Assembly (NCBI RefSeq): GCF_003013695.1
Contig: NZ_CP027792.1
Location: forward strand, 3,294,428-3,358,427
Origin: Pulveribacter suum
GTDB taxonomy: Bacteria; Pseudomonadota; Gammaproteobacteria; Burkholderiales; Burkholderiaceae_C
Length of the DNA: 64,000 nt
Direction of reading: 5' to 3'
Made by a program: the position numbers and the translations under genes. Position 1 is the first letter of the stretch. Each line of letters opens with the position of its first letter. Under the pieces are notes generated by a model, which was not told the DNA's origin, made no database searches, and saw only the letters and a program-made list of their open reading frames with translations. Positions 20,986 to 28,126 of the stretch are shown here, in pieces.

Positions 20986-21532
20986 ATGATCTGCTACTAG
21001 AATGTTTGTAGAAGTATTCAATGACTTCGGACAGGTCGGTGCCAGCGCTGCCCCGAATGCCGGCGGCCTCTCCGTGCCCAAGCTCAGCGAGGACCCTGTG
21101 CAGCGGCACTATCTCAACACCATGACTTCGGATGAGCGCAAGTTCTTCGGGCTCTCGCACAACAGCATGAACTAAAACGTGCTTCCACATCTGCCCCGGC
21201 CAAGCCATCTCGCGTGCGGCTTGCTTGGCTGGTGAAGTGAATTTCTTCTTCACCCAAGCTGCTACGGCTGGAGCGAGATGCTCCTGCGAGCGAGCTTTCA
21301 TGCTTGTTTTAGACTTTGCGAAACCATCAAGCGATTCGTTTGTTAGCGGAGCGATGTATCCAATTGGGCGGAAGCTCGCCTGTACCTCCACATGCCACGC
21401 CTCTAACGAATTGCCAGTCGGCCTCACTCCGAGTAGATCAATCTCCCCAACGCCGTGTTTTATGCCGCGGACTGTAAAGAACCCCTTTCGGTTCAGCCAC
21501 TCATCGACCAAAGACTCTGCTAGAAGCGCCAT
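20972..21532 (-). CDS. PD-(D/E)XK nuclease-like protein (integron cassette)
   Basis: The 186-residue protein has an N-terminal pattern of restriction-type nucleases: helix SLVDEWLNRKGFFTVRG, then GVGEIDLLGVR with D32 and WHVEVQ with E49-x-Q51. The usual ExK is ExQ here, a known variant in some families but possibly inactive. The C-terminal half is helical (KQAAREMAWPGQMWKHVLVH). I do not recognise a named family. It is a cassette gene between attC sites; defence or DNA repair is a reasonable guess, not shown. Confidence 0.68.
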   Translation of the reverse strand: MALLAESLVDEWLNRKGFFTVRGIKHGVGEIDLLGVRPTGNSLEAWHVEVQASFRPIGYIAPLTNESLDGFAKSKTSMKARSQEHLAPAVAAWVKKKFTSPAKQAAREMAWPGQMWKHVLVHAVVREPEELALIRSHGVEIVPLHRVLAELGHGEAAGIRGSAGTDLSEVIEYFYKHSSSRSFSET

Positions 21533-21536
21533 AAAG

Positions 21537-21596
21537 ACCTAACGGCCAAGGTAAGCCGCCCGCTGTAGGCGGGTCGGCTTGAACGCAGGGTTAGAC
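21537..21596 (-). other. attC site of gene-less cassette A1
   Basis: A 60-bp site, ACCTAAC ... GTTAGAC, with inner arms GTAAGCCGCCCGC / GCGGGTCGGCTTG. Apart from its first bases it is identical to the site at 22249-22308. Confidence 0.9.
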
Positions 21597-21801
21597 CCGA
21601 AGGCCAAAAGGACGAGCCCGGACCTGAAGAAGGGTGCAGCCCACGAGAAGGCGCTGGGCCACGAAAGCGGCGCAGCGCTGCAAGAATGATAGCTAGTGGC
21701 GCTTGCTACACAAGCGCTAGAGGCTGAAAAGGCTTGAAAACCTTTGGAGCAGGGCCGAGTGCTGGAACAAGTGGCTGCGTGCATAAAGCGGGTGATGGGA
21801 C
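21540..21801 (-). repeat. gene-less integron cassette A1 carrying the palindromic repeat
   Basis: A 262-bp cassette with no convincing gene; it holds the dispersed repeat at 21681-21735. It matches 22252-22513 base for base except one visible substitution (GTGCTGG here, GTCCTGG there). An open frame of up to 113 codons crosses it on the minus strand, ending in attC-encoded residues ([13 protein letters not shown]), but similarity to a real protein is not evident. Confidence 0.8.
21681..21735. repeat. dispersed palindromic repeat inside cassette A1
   Basis: AATGATAGCTAGTGGCGCTTG, loop CTACA, CAAGCGCTAGAGGC then TGAAAAGG. It matches the core of the repeat found outside the integron. Confidence 0.85.
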
Positions 21802-21858
21802 TAACGGGTGAGGTAAGCCGACCGCAGAATGCGGGTCGGCTTGAGCGCAGGGTTAGAC
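21799..21858 (-). other. attC site of the four-helix membrane protein cassette
   Basis: A 60-bp site, GACTAAC ... GTTAGAC, with inner arms GTAAGCCGACCGC / GCGGGTCGGCTTG. Confidence 0.88.
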
Positions 21859-22230
21859 CGAGAGTGTGATAGCAAACCAAGCTTTCATGCGTGTGCCTGC
21901 TGCGCCACCCGCGAGGCCGGAAAAGATGCTAACTAGGGCTGGGGGAAACACTGAGGCGGAGATAGGCACTGGTGGGGATATACAGAAATAGAGGGCTATG
22001 GCGACAACGATGTTGATAAGACCAATGCCTAGCCCTAGCAGCAAGCTATGACTTCTAGAGAATGTGCCGACCAAAAAAGCGCCGATAAATACCGATGCAA
22101 ATATTGAAAGTAGAAAAACTGTTGGAAAAATTTTTGCGAGAAGTACATCAATTAAAACCATGATGATGCTTCCCAAGCTGATCGCTGCTAGCTTACTTAG
22201 ACTACCTATATTTCGCCGCAATTCGAGCAT
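21853..22230 (-). CDS. four-helix membrane protein (integron cassette)
   Basis: The 125-residue protein has four predicted membrane helices: about 12-32, 35-55, 60-83 and 92-112 ([73 protein letters not shown]). It is visibly AT-richer than host genes. The stop codon overlaps its attC by a few bases, as is usual for cassettes. I do not recognise a family; it could be a small integral membrane protein of unknown role. Confidence 0.65.
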   Translation of the reverse strand: MLELRRNIGSLSKLAAISLGSIIMVLIDVLLAKIFPTVFLLSIFASVFIGAFLVGTFSRSHSLLLGLGIGLINIVVAIALYFCISPPVPISASVFPPALVSIFSGLAGGAAGTRMKAWFAITLSV

Positions 22231-22248
22231 AGAAGTTCTTGTTGAATA

Positions 22249-22308
22249 GGCTAACGGCCAAGGTAAGCCGCCCGCTGTAGGCGGGTCGGCTTGAACGCAG
22301 GGTTAGAC
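22249..22308 (-). other. attC site of gene-less cassette A2
   Basis: A 60-bp site, GGCTAAC ... GTTAGAC, with inner arms GTAAGCCGCCCGC / GCGGGTCGGCTTG; essentially the same as at 21537-21596. Confidence 0.9.
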
Positions 22309-22513
22309 CCGAAGGCCAAAAGGACGAGCCCGGACCTGAAGAAGGGTGCAGCCCACGAGAAGGCGCTGGGCCACGAAAGCGGCGCAGCGCTGCAAGAATG
22401 ATAGCTAGTGGCGCTTGCTACACAAGCGCTAGAGGCTGAAAAGGCTTGAAAACCTTTGGAGCAGGGCCGAGTCCTGGAACAAGTGGCTGCGTGCATAAAG
22501 CGGGTGATGGGAC
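22252..22513 (-). repeat. gene-less integron cassette A2, near-identical copy of A1
   Basis: Offset from A1 by exactly 712 bp, with one visible mismatch over 262 bp. It includes its own palindromic repeat at about 22393-22447. Between the two copies sits the four-helix membrane protein cassette. Confidence 0.85.
22393..22447. repeat. dispersed palindromic repeat inside cassette A2
   Basis: Identical core to that in cassette A1: GATAGCTAGTGGCGCTTG, loop, CAAGCGCTAGAGGC. Confidence 0.85.
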
Positions 22514-22570
22514 TAACGGCCAAGGTAAGCGGCCCGCAGAATGCGGGTCCGCTTGAGCGCAGAGTTAGAC
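22511..22570 (-). other. attC site of gene-less cassette B1
   Basis: A 60-bp site, GACTAAC ... GTTAGAC, with inner arms GTAAGCGGCCCGC / GCGGGTCCGCTTG. Confidence 0.9.
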
Positions 22571-22832
22571 CCAGAAGCCAAAACGGGAAACCCCAGCTTG
22601 ACGACGTGCGCAACCCGCAAAAAAGCACTGCGCCACGGAAGCGGCACAGGGCTTGCAAAATGATAGCTGCTAGCGCAAGCTGTGCAAGCGCTAGAGGCCA
22701 AAAAGGCTTGAAACTGGCGCAGTGCCCCAAGGCGAAGCCCAGCACGCAGCAAAACACCCAGCGGATAAACGCTTGCAAAAGTGAATGCGGGTAAAAAAAG
22801 CATGGGCTAAATAAAGCGATTACTGAGTAGGC
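22514..22832 (-). repeat. gene-less integron cassette B1 carrying the palindromic repeat
   Basis: A 319-bp cassette related to those at 23884-24203 and 24662-24985. The repeat lies at about 22658-22713. A 96-codon frame from an ATG at 22803 ([12 protein letters not shown]) runs through repeat and attC; a parallel frame exists in B2 (MLFKTAFPFSSV) but is stopped early in B3, so coding status is doubtful. Confidence 0.75.
22658..22713. repeat. dispersed palindromic repeat inside cassette B1
   Basis: AATGATAGCTGCTAGCGCAAG then GTGCAAGCGCTAGAGGCC followed by AAAAAGG. One arm has GCAAGC in place of GCTTG. Confidence 0.8.
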
Positions 22833-22887
22833 TAACGGTTGAGTTCAGCCGCCGCCGTAAGCGGTCGACTGCGACGAAGTGTTAGAC
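22830..22887 (-). other. attC site of the 93-residue protein cassette
   Basis: A 58-bp site, GGCTAAC ... GTTAGAC, with inner arms TTCAGCCGCCGCC / GCGGTCGACTGCGA. Its inner sequence differs from the host-type attC sites, suggesting another origin. Confidence 0.85.
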
Positions 22888-23163
22888 ACGCGCGGTTTTG
22901 GCAACTGCAAGAATATATGAGGCGTGATAGCTAATGGCCTGATATGTTCCAGGTGTCCATTCGTTAGTTTCTGCCAGCAATGCCAGTACACGCTCAGTTT
23001 TTTCACTATTTGCCGTGCGCCGCTTGCCCGATGATTCTGGAGTGAAATAAACCGTGTTGCCTTCTACTTCAACATGAAATGGCTTACTTCTTGTTCCTGT
23101 ATAGAGAACTTTGCCCTTCAAAGAACGGCAGTGGCTACGAAAGGAGTCAAACGTTTTCAGCAT
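22882..23163 (-). CDS. hypothetical protein (integron cassette)
   Basis: The 93-residue protein (MLKTFDSFRSHCRSLKGKVL...) has a basic N-terminal half with a likely beta-hairpin (KPFHVEVEGNTVYFTPESSG). A patterned C-terminus follows (ERVLALLAETNEWTPGTYQ, ISYHASYILAV). No membrane segment is seen. Aromatic and basic residues would fit nucleic acid binding, but no family is recognised. It is a cassette gene whose stop overlaps its attC. Confidence 0.6.
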   Translation of the reverse strand: MLKTFDSFRSHCRSLKGKVLYTGTRSKPFHVEVEGNTVYFTPESSGKRRTANSEKTERVLALLAETNEWTPGTYQAISYHASYILAVAKTARV

Positions 23164-23179
23164 ACGATTTTCGGAATGG

Positions 23180-23239
23180 GACTAACGAACAAGGTAAGCC
23201 GCCCGCCGAAGGCGGGTCGGCTTGAGCGCACAGTTAGGC
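23180..23239 (-). other. attC site of the HEPN-like cassette
   Basis: A 60-bp site, GACTAAC ... GTTAGGC, with inner arms GTAAGCCGCCCGCC / GGCGGGTCGGCTTG. Confidence 0.9.
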
Positions 23240-23310
23240 GCTGGATCCATTGCAGTTGTGTTTCGCTTCATTGGTGCTCTACACGCTATTGATCGTTGGG
23301 CTTTGGGCTT

Positions 23311-23844
23311 CTATGCATCACTCTGGAGAGCTGACCACCGTTCGTTTGGACTGAAACCCAAAGTTGTGTAGGTGGACACATGTAGCGCGACGAGGGCAAG
23401 AACAAATGGGTGCGTGCCGCTAGTTGCGAGCTTTTCATACTCCTGTCCGATTTCTGAGCCGTCTTTGGTAACTCCAATCTCTACTGCGACAAAAACTGAA
23501 AATTCAACTATCTTTTCTTTAAGGTCTTTTGGTTCAAAGTTGTGCGCGAGTAAGTTGCGCAACGTATTTAGCTTTTTGAGACCTGACCAACCCCACCAGT
23601 CTTCTTTGCTATATCGATGAAAGGCGCGACATAGCGCTAATAGCTGAGCAAAGCCGAGGCGAGCGTCGCTGAGCGCCTCGCTTCGAAAGGATTGCTTCTC
23701 GATAAACCGATAGAGAACCTCCTCAGCGAGAAGATGCGACTTGAGTACCAAATAAGTCGGGTCTTCCGTCGAAGGCTTTAGCAAGCGAAGAAGTCGCTCC
23801 AAATGCTGTGCATCTTGCTCAGGAAGGAGTCGGGGCGTAGACAT
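23311..23844 (-). CDS. helical protein with Rx4H (HEPN-like) motif (integron cassette)
   Basis: The 177-residue protein is mostly helical and contains LNTLRNLLAHNFEP, with R96-N-x3-H101, the Rx4-6H motif of HEPN ribonucleases. The N-terminal helices (LERLLRLLKPSTEDPTYLVL, HLLAEEVLYRFIEKQ) resemble those in HEPN or DUF4145-type proteins. Many HEPN proteins are RNases of toxin or defence systems, but some are inactive. No partner antitoxin gene is in the cassette. Assignment is by motif only. Confidence 0.62.
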   Translation of the reverse strand: MSTPRLLPEQDAQHLERLLRLLKPSTEDPTYLVLKSHLLAEEVLYRFIEKQSFRSEALSDARLGFAQLLALCRAFHRYSKEDWWGWSGLKKLNTLRNLLAHNFEPKDLKEKIVEFSVFVAVEIGVTKDGSEIGQEYEKLATSGTHPFVLALVALHVSTYTTLGFSPNERWSALQSDA

Positions 23845-23880
23845 GTTGGACTAGCAAGCTGGGATACATTTCGCAGAAGG

Positions 23881-23940
23881 GCCTAACGCCGAAAGTAAGC
23901 CGCCCGCCGAAGGCGGGTCGGCTTGACTGCCCGGTTAGAC
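23881..23940 (-). other. attC site of gene-less cassette B2
   Basis: A 60-bp site, GCCTAAC ... GTTAGAC, with inner arms GTAAGCCGCCCGCC / GGCGGGTCGGCTTG. Confidence 0.9.
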
Positions 23941-24203
23941 CCAGAAGCCAAAACGGGAAGCCCCAAATTGACGACGGGCGCGAACTGCGAAAAAGCACTA
24001 CGCCACGGAGGCGGCGCAACGCTTGTAAAATGATAGCTAATGGCGCTTGCTGCACAAGCGCTAGAGGCCAAAAAGACTGAAAACCAGCGCAGCGCCTCCA
24101 GGCGAAGCCCGGAGAAACAGCAAACCCAGCGCTGAATAACGCTTGAGAAGGGAAATGCCGTTTTGAAAAGCATGGCCTGAATAAAGCGATTATTTGACGG
24201 GAC
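23884..24203 (-). repeat. gene-less integron cassette B2 carrying the palindromic repeat
   Basis: A 320-bp cassette, diverged relative of B1 and B3, with the palindromic repeat at about 24028-24083. A 96-codon minus-strand frame begins at an ATG at 24173, parallel to that in B1. Confidence 0.75.
24028..24083. repeat. dispersed palindromic repeat inside cassette B2
   Basis: AATGATAGCTAATGGCGCTTG, loop, CAAGCGCTAGAGGCC then AAAAAG. Confidence 0.85.
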
Positions 24204-24257
24204 TAACTTCGGAGTTAAGCGGCGCCGTGAGGCGTCCGCTTGGACGAACTGTTAGGT
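24201..24257 (-). other. attC site of the 146-residue protein cassette
   Basis: A 57-bp site, GACTAAC ... GTTAGGT, with inner arms GTTAAGCGGCGCC / GGCGTCCGCTTGGAC; different inner sequence from the lineage-typical attC sites. Confidence 0.85.
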
Positions 24258-24655
24258 GTGCTGCTCGAGACGCAGAGTGCTTTGAAGAGAGCGGCGTGGT
24301 CTTTGTCCAGTTTTCCGTCTAAGACCCATATATCGATTTGGTTGTGCGTGAAATCGGGCTCGGCCAGTTGGATTTGGCGAATTGTCTCTCTGAACAGGTC
24401 TTGCCCAAAAGCGTCGGTCTTGGCCATGAGCTCTAAGACTTGCGTGTTCAAATTCTGAGCGTGCGCCTGCTTGTATGCGCCGAGACCGGCCTGTGCGATG
24501 CCTGTTACGTTATTAGCCTTCGAATAGATGTACCAGGCTTGCGAGCGAACGTACTCTTCGAGTTTCTTCTTCTCGCGCGTTTGATAGACGGCATACACGA
24601 GACTGATCACCGCGAGAACAATTCCAATGATGCCGAGAATGTCTGAGAAGTTCAT
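24215..24655 (-). CDS. membrane-anchored hypothetical protein (integron cassette)
   Basis: The 146-residue protein has one N-terminal membrane helix (residues 5-25, DILGIIGIVLAVISLVYAVY). A basic stretch (QTREKKKLEEYVRSQAW) and a helical cytoplasmic part follow (YIYSKANNVTGIAQAGLGAYK, LFRETIRQIQLAEPDF). The layout resembles single-pass anchored effectors or sensors, but no family is recognised. The last 15 residues are attC-encoded. Confidence 0.62.
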   Translation of the reverse strand: MNFSDILGIIGIVLAVISLVYAVYQTREKKKLEEYVRSQAWYIYSKANNVTGIAQAGLGAYKQAHAQNLNTQVLELMAKTDAFGQDLFRETIRQIQLAEPDFTHNQIDIWVLDGKLDKDHAALFKALCVSSSTPNSSSKRTPHGAA

Positions 24656-24658
24656 AGT

Positions 24659-24718
24659 GCCTAACGGACAAGGTAAGCGGCCCGCAGAATGCGGGTCCGC
24701 TTGAGCGCAGAGTTAGAC
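24659..24718 (-). other. attC site of gene-less cassette B3
   Basis: A 60-bp site, GCCTAAC ... GTTAGAC, with inner arms GTAAGCGGCCCGC / GCGGGTCCGCTTG. Confidence 0.9.
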
Positions 24719-24985
24719 ACAGAAGCCAAAAAGGGGACCCCCAACTTGACGACGGGTGCAAACCGCGAAAAAGCATTGCGCCACGAAGGCGGCGCAATGC
24801 TTGCAAAACGATAGCTGGTGGCGCTTACTGCGCAAGCGCTAGAGGCCAAAAAGGCCCGAAACTGGCGCAGCACCCAAGGGCGAAGCCCGTCACGCAGCAA
24901 AACACCCAGCCGATTAACGCTTGAGAAGGTGAATGAATACCGGTGAATAAAGCATGGGCTTGAATAACGCGATTTCTGAGCGGGC
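24662..24985 (-). repeat. gene-less integron cassette B3, first cassette of the array
   Basis: A 324-bp cassette adjoining the presumed attI, so it is probably the last one inserted. It holds the palindromic repeat at about 24808-24863. The frame that is open in B1 and B2 is stopped after 12 codons here. Confidence 0.75.
24808..24863. repeat. dispersed palindromic repeat inside cassette B3
   Basis: ACGATAGCTGGTGGCGCTTA, loop, GCAAGCGCTAGAGGCC then AAAAAGG. Confidence 0.8.
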
Positions 24986-25099
24986 TAACTAGAATTAGAC
25001 GAACCTCAAGGTTCGTTTTGGCGAACGATAACAACGGACTCGACCCGCAGTCCTCCTCGTAAACACGGTCTTGCCAACCATTTAGGCAAACCTAAAAAT
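24983..25099 (-). other. presumed attI site and integrase leader
   Basis: The last array junction GGCTAAC (24983-24989) is followed by sequence that is not a cassette and has no attC-like arms. It leads into the divergent integrase gene. This is where attI and the integrase and cassette promoters should lie; exact boundaries and promoter boxes cannot be set from sequence alone. Confidence 0.6.
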
Positions 25100-25105
25100 T
25101 TGCGG

Positions 25106-26134
25106 ATGGTTGCCGACACTGCCACATCGTCCGAAACCTCGGGTTCATCCGCCCAGGCGCCTAAGCTTCTGGACCGTATGCTTACTCACCTGCGTACGCG
25201 TCACTACGTCATTCGCACTGAGCAGGCATACCTGGACTGGGCGCGACGTTTCATCTTGTATCACAACAAGCGCCATCCGCAAGAAATGGGCGCGCCCGAG
25301 GTGGAGGCGTTTTTGAGCCATCTTGCCGTAGATCGACAGGTATCGGCATCGACACAGAACCAGGCCAAGGCGGCGACCCTGTATCTCTACAAGCAGGTTT
25401 TGGCGATCGATCTTCCCTGGCTCGACGAGGTGGTGCAAGCGAAACGGCCGCAGCGGCTCTCGGTCGTACTGACGACCAGCGAGGTGCGCGCGCTGCTGAT
25501 GAACATGGATAATGGGACGATGGGTTTGATTGCCCGTCTGCTCTACGGCACAGGCATGCGATTGATGGAGGCGCTGCGCCTGCGCGTGAAGGATGTGGAG
25601 TTCACACGGCGCGAGGTCGTGATCCGGGAGGGCAAGGGCGGCAAAGACCGGGTAACGGTATTGCCAGAAAACTTGATCGAGCCACTGCAGGCACAACTGC
25701 ACAAGGCACAAGCACTGCATCAGAAAGACTTGGCCGCCGGGTTGGGCCGGGTACACCTGCCTCATGCCCTAGCAGTGAAATATCCGAATGCCGACAAAGC
25801 TTGGGCCTGGCAGTGGGTGTTTCCGTCTCCAGCGTGCTCCATGGACCCGCGCCCGGATGCGCGCACAAGCGAGCTGCTGGAGCAGCGTCACCATGTTTAT
25901 CCCGAATCGGTGCAGCGCACAGTGCGTGAAGCGTCGAAAATGGCGCAGATCGACAAACCGGTTTCACCGCATTTGCTGCGCCATTCGTTTGCCACGCATT
26001 TGCTGCAAGCAGGTTATGACAATCGCACGGTGCAGTAATTGCTGGGCCATGCCGACGTCAGCACGACCATGATTTACACGCACGTGCTGAACAAGGGCTG
26101 ACGCGCCATTTTGAGTCCGCTGGATGCGTTATAA
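25106..26134 (+). pseudogene. intI: integron integrase, broken by two in-frame stops
   Basis: The reading frame encodes a tyrosine recombinase of the integron type: catalytic R152 in GTGMRLMEALRLR, the extra integron-specific segment around NADKAWAWQWVFPS, and PHLLRHSFATHLL. At codon 311 a TAA (26036-26038) interrupts TVQ-LLGHADVSTTMIYTHVL, so the nucleophile Tyr (codon 324, TAC at 26075) is not translated. A TGA at 26099 is a second stop before the C-terminal SPLDAL. All other motifs remain in frame, suggesting recent loss. The gene points away from the cassettes, as in standard integrons. Confidence 0.93.
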
Positions 26135-26159
26135 AAAATGCATGGATGCCGGGCATGAA

Positions 26160-26188
26160 AAAAGCCGCTTCTTGCGGAAGCGGCTTTT
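26160..26188. terminator. bidirectional terminator between intI and fabB
   Basis: A perfect 12-bp stem, AAAAGCCGCTTC / GAAGCGGCTTTT, with a 5-nt loop and A/T tracts on both sides. It lies 30 bp downstream of fabB (minus strand) and just past the integrase gene (plus strand). Confidence 0.9.
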
Positions 26189-26218
26189 CAAGCGCAAAGG
26201 CAAGAGAGGAACGAAGCC

Positions 26219-27442
26219 TCAGGCAACATCCCAGCGGCGCAGCACCAAACTCGCATTCGTCCCGCCAAAGCCGAAGCTGTTGCTCAGCACCTGCGTCAAT
26301 TGCGCGTCACGTGTCTTCGTCACCAGCGGCATATCGCCCAGCTCCGGGTCAGGCGTCTCCACGTTCACCGAACCGGCGATGAAGCCCTTTTGCAGCATGA
26401 TCAGGCAGTAGATCGCCTCCTGCACGCCGGTGGCGCCCTGCGAATGACCGGTGAGCGACTTGGTCGAGGAAAACGGTGGCGCCTGGTCGCCAAACACCTC
26501 GCGCATGGCACGCACTTCCTGCATGTCGCCCACCGGGGTGGACGTGCCGTGGGTGTTGACGTAGTCGATGGGGCCCTCCAGGCCTTCGATCGCCTGCTGC
26601 ATCGCCGCCACGGCCCCTTTGCCGGAAGGGGCGACCATGTCCTCGCCGTCCGACGAGATGCCGAAGCCGACAATCTCCGCCAGGATGGTGGCACCTCTCG
26701 CCTGCGCGTGCTCCAGGCTCTCCAGCACCACCGCGCCGCCGCCGCCGGCGATGACGAAACCATCGCGGGTGGCGTCATAGGGGCGCGACGCCCGCTCGGG
26801 CTGGTCGTTGTATTTGCTGGACATCGCCCCCATGCCGTCAAACAGCATCGCCAGGCCCCAGGACAGCTCTTCGCCGCCGCCCGCGAACATCACGTCCTGG
26901 GCACCCCAGGCGATCTGCTGCGCCGCTGCGCCGATGCAGTGCGCCGACGTGGAGCAGGCCGAGGTGATGGAGTAGTTGATGCCCTTGACCTTGAAGTTGG
27001 TCGCCAGGTTGGCCGACACGGTCGAGCCCATGCAGCGCGTGACCTGGTACGGCCCAACGCGGCGGATGCCCTTCTCGCGCAGCGTGTCGGCCGCTTCGAT
27101 CTGGTGGGCCGGGGAGCCGCCACCCGAGCCCATGATGAGGCCGGTGCGCGGGTGGCTGATCTGCTCGGGCGTCAGGCCTGCCTGGGCAATGGCATCTTCC
27201 AGCGCGATCTGCGCGTATGCCGCCGCGTCGCCCATGAAGCGCAGCTGCTTGCGGTCGATGCGCGACTCGATGTCGATCTCGGGCACGCCGGCCACCTGGC
27301 TGCGCAGGCCCAGTTCGGTGAACTTCGGTACGGCGCGGATGCCCGAGCGACCCTCGCGCAGCGAGGCCTCCACCGCGCCTAAGTCGTTGCCGATGCACGA
27401 GACGATGCCCGCGCCCGTGATCACCACCCGATTCTTGCTCAT
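26219..27442 (-). CDS. fabB: 3-oxoacyl-ACP synthase I
   Basis: The 407-residue condensing enzyme starts [20 protein letters not shown]. It has the catalytic Cys in [12 protein letters not shown], the first His in [11 protein letters not shown] and the second in [12 protein letters not shown]. FabB elongates unsaturated acyl chains in anaerobic-type unsaturated fatty acid synthesis. It overlaps fabA by 4 bp, the usual fabA-fabB operon, and ends at a strong terminator. Confidence 0.96.
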   Translation of the reverse strand: MSKNRVVITGAGIVSCIGNDLGAVEASLREGRSGIRAVPKFTELGLRSQVAGVPEIDIESRIDRKQLRFMGDAAAYAQIALEDAIAQAGLTPEQISHPRTGLIMGSGGGSPAHQIEAADTLREKGIRRVGPYQVTRCMGSTVSANLATNFKVKGINYSITSACSTSAHCIGAAAQQIAWGAQDVMFAGGGEELSWGLAMLFDGMGAMSSKYNDQPERASRPYDATRDGFVIAGGGGAVVLESLEHAQARGATILAEIVGFGISSDGEDMVAPSGKGAVAAMQQAIEGLEGPIDYVNTHGTSTPVGDMQEVRAMREVFGDQAPPFSSTKSLTGHSQGATGVQEAIYCLIMLQKGFIAGSVNVETPDPELGDMPLVTKTRDAQLTQVLSNSFGFGGTNASLVLRRWDVA

Positions 27443-27972
27443 GTCGTCGCCGCCCCCTGGCCGCCGCCGTTGTCTTCCCGCAGGAACAGGCCCACGCGCA
27501 GGTCGTGGGCCACGTAGATTTCCTTGCCGTCGGCCAGCAGGCGGGCGTCGCCGATGGCCATGTTCAGCTTGCGCTTGATCACGCGCTTGATGTCGATCTC
27601 GTAGGTCACCCGCTTCACGTCGGGGCCGACTTCGCCGGTGAACTTGACCTCGCCCGCCCCCAGGGCACGTCCGCGCCCGGGCAGGCGCAGCCAGGTCAGG
27701 TAAAAGCCGATGAGCTGCCACATGGCGTCCAGCCCCAGGCAACCGGGCATGACCGGGTCGCCCTGGAAGTGGCAGGCAAAAAACCACAGGTCGGGCTTCA
27801 CGTCCAGCTCGGCCACGACCCGGCCCAGGCCGTGCGCACCGCCGTCGCTGTCGATGTGGGTGATGCGGTCGAACATCAGCATGGGCGGCAGGGGCAGGCG
27901 CCCGCTGTCCGACGAGAACAGCCGGCCCTCGCCAGAGGCGATCAACTGTTCGTACGAGAAGGATTCAGCCAT
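27439..27972 (-). CDS. fabA: 3-hydroxydecanoyl-ACP dehydratase/isomerase
   Basis: The 177-residue protein has the FabA active-site motif [23 protein letters not shown], holding the catalytic His and the downstream Asp. It dehydrates 3-hydroxydecanoyl-ACP and isomerises the product to the cis-3 form, introducing the double bond of unsaturated fatty acids. The ATG at 27972 begins [14 protein letters not shown], the family start. It forms an operon with fabB. Confidence 0.96.
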   Translation of the reverse strand: MAESFSYEQLIASGEGRLFSSDSGRLPLPPMLMFDRITHIDSDGGAHGLGRVVAELDVKPDLWFFACHFQGDPVMPGCLGLDAMWQLIGFYLTWLRLPGRGRALGAGEVKFTGEVGPDVKRVTYEIDIKRVIKRKLNMAIGDARLLADGKEIYVAHDLRVGLFLREDNGGGQGAATT

Positions 27973-28126
27973 TGTTGTGAGGTTGATGTGCTCTTGCGTG
28001 CCTGCAAAAAAGCCGCAGGAGCTTGGCCGCCCTGCAGGCGGGTGGAAAAGGGCGCATGCCCGCAAAAGCGCCCATTATCCAAGTTCGGGGCCGCTTGACC
28101 GCCGTTCAAGGTCAAGCAGCTCGGGT

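Noticed and set aside
22251..22778. A 175-codon frame spanning cassettes A2 and B1
   Set aside because: It crosses two attC sites and two repeat copies and mixes two cassettes; its conserved tail (RAAYLGR) is simply translated attC.
20000..25000. CRISPR array suggested by regularly spaced repeats
   Set aside because: The repeats are attC sites with variable gene-sized spacing and the typical 7-bp ends, not 25-40 bp direct repeats with short spacers.
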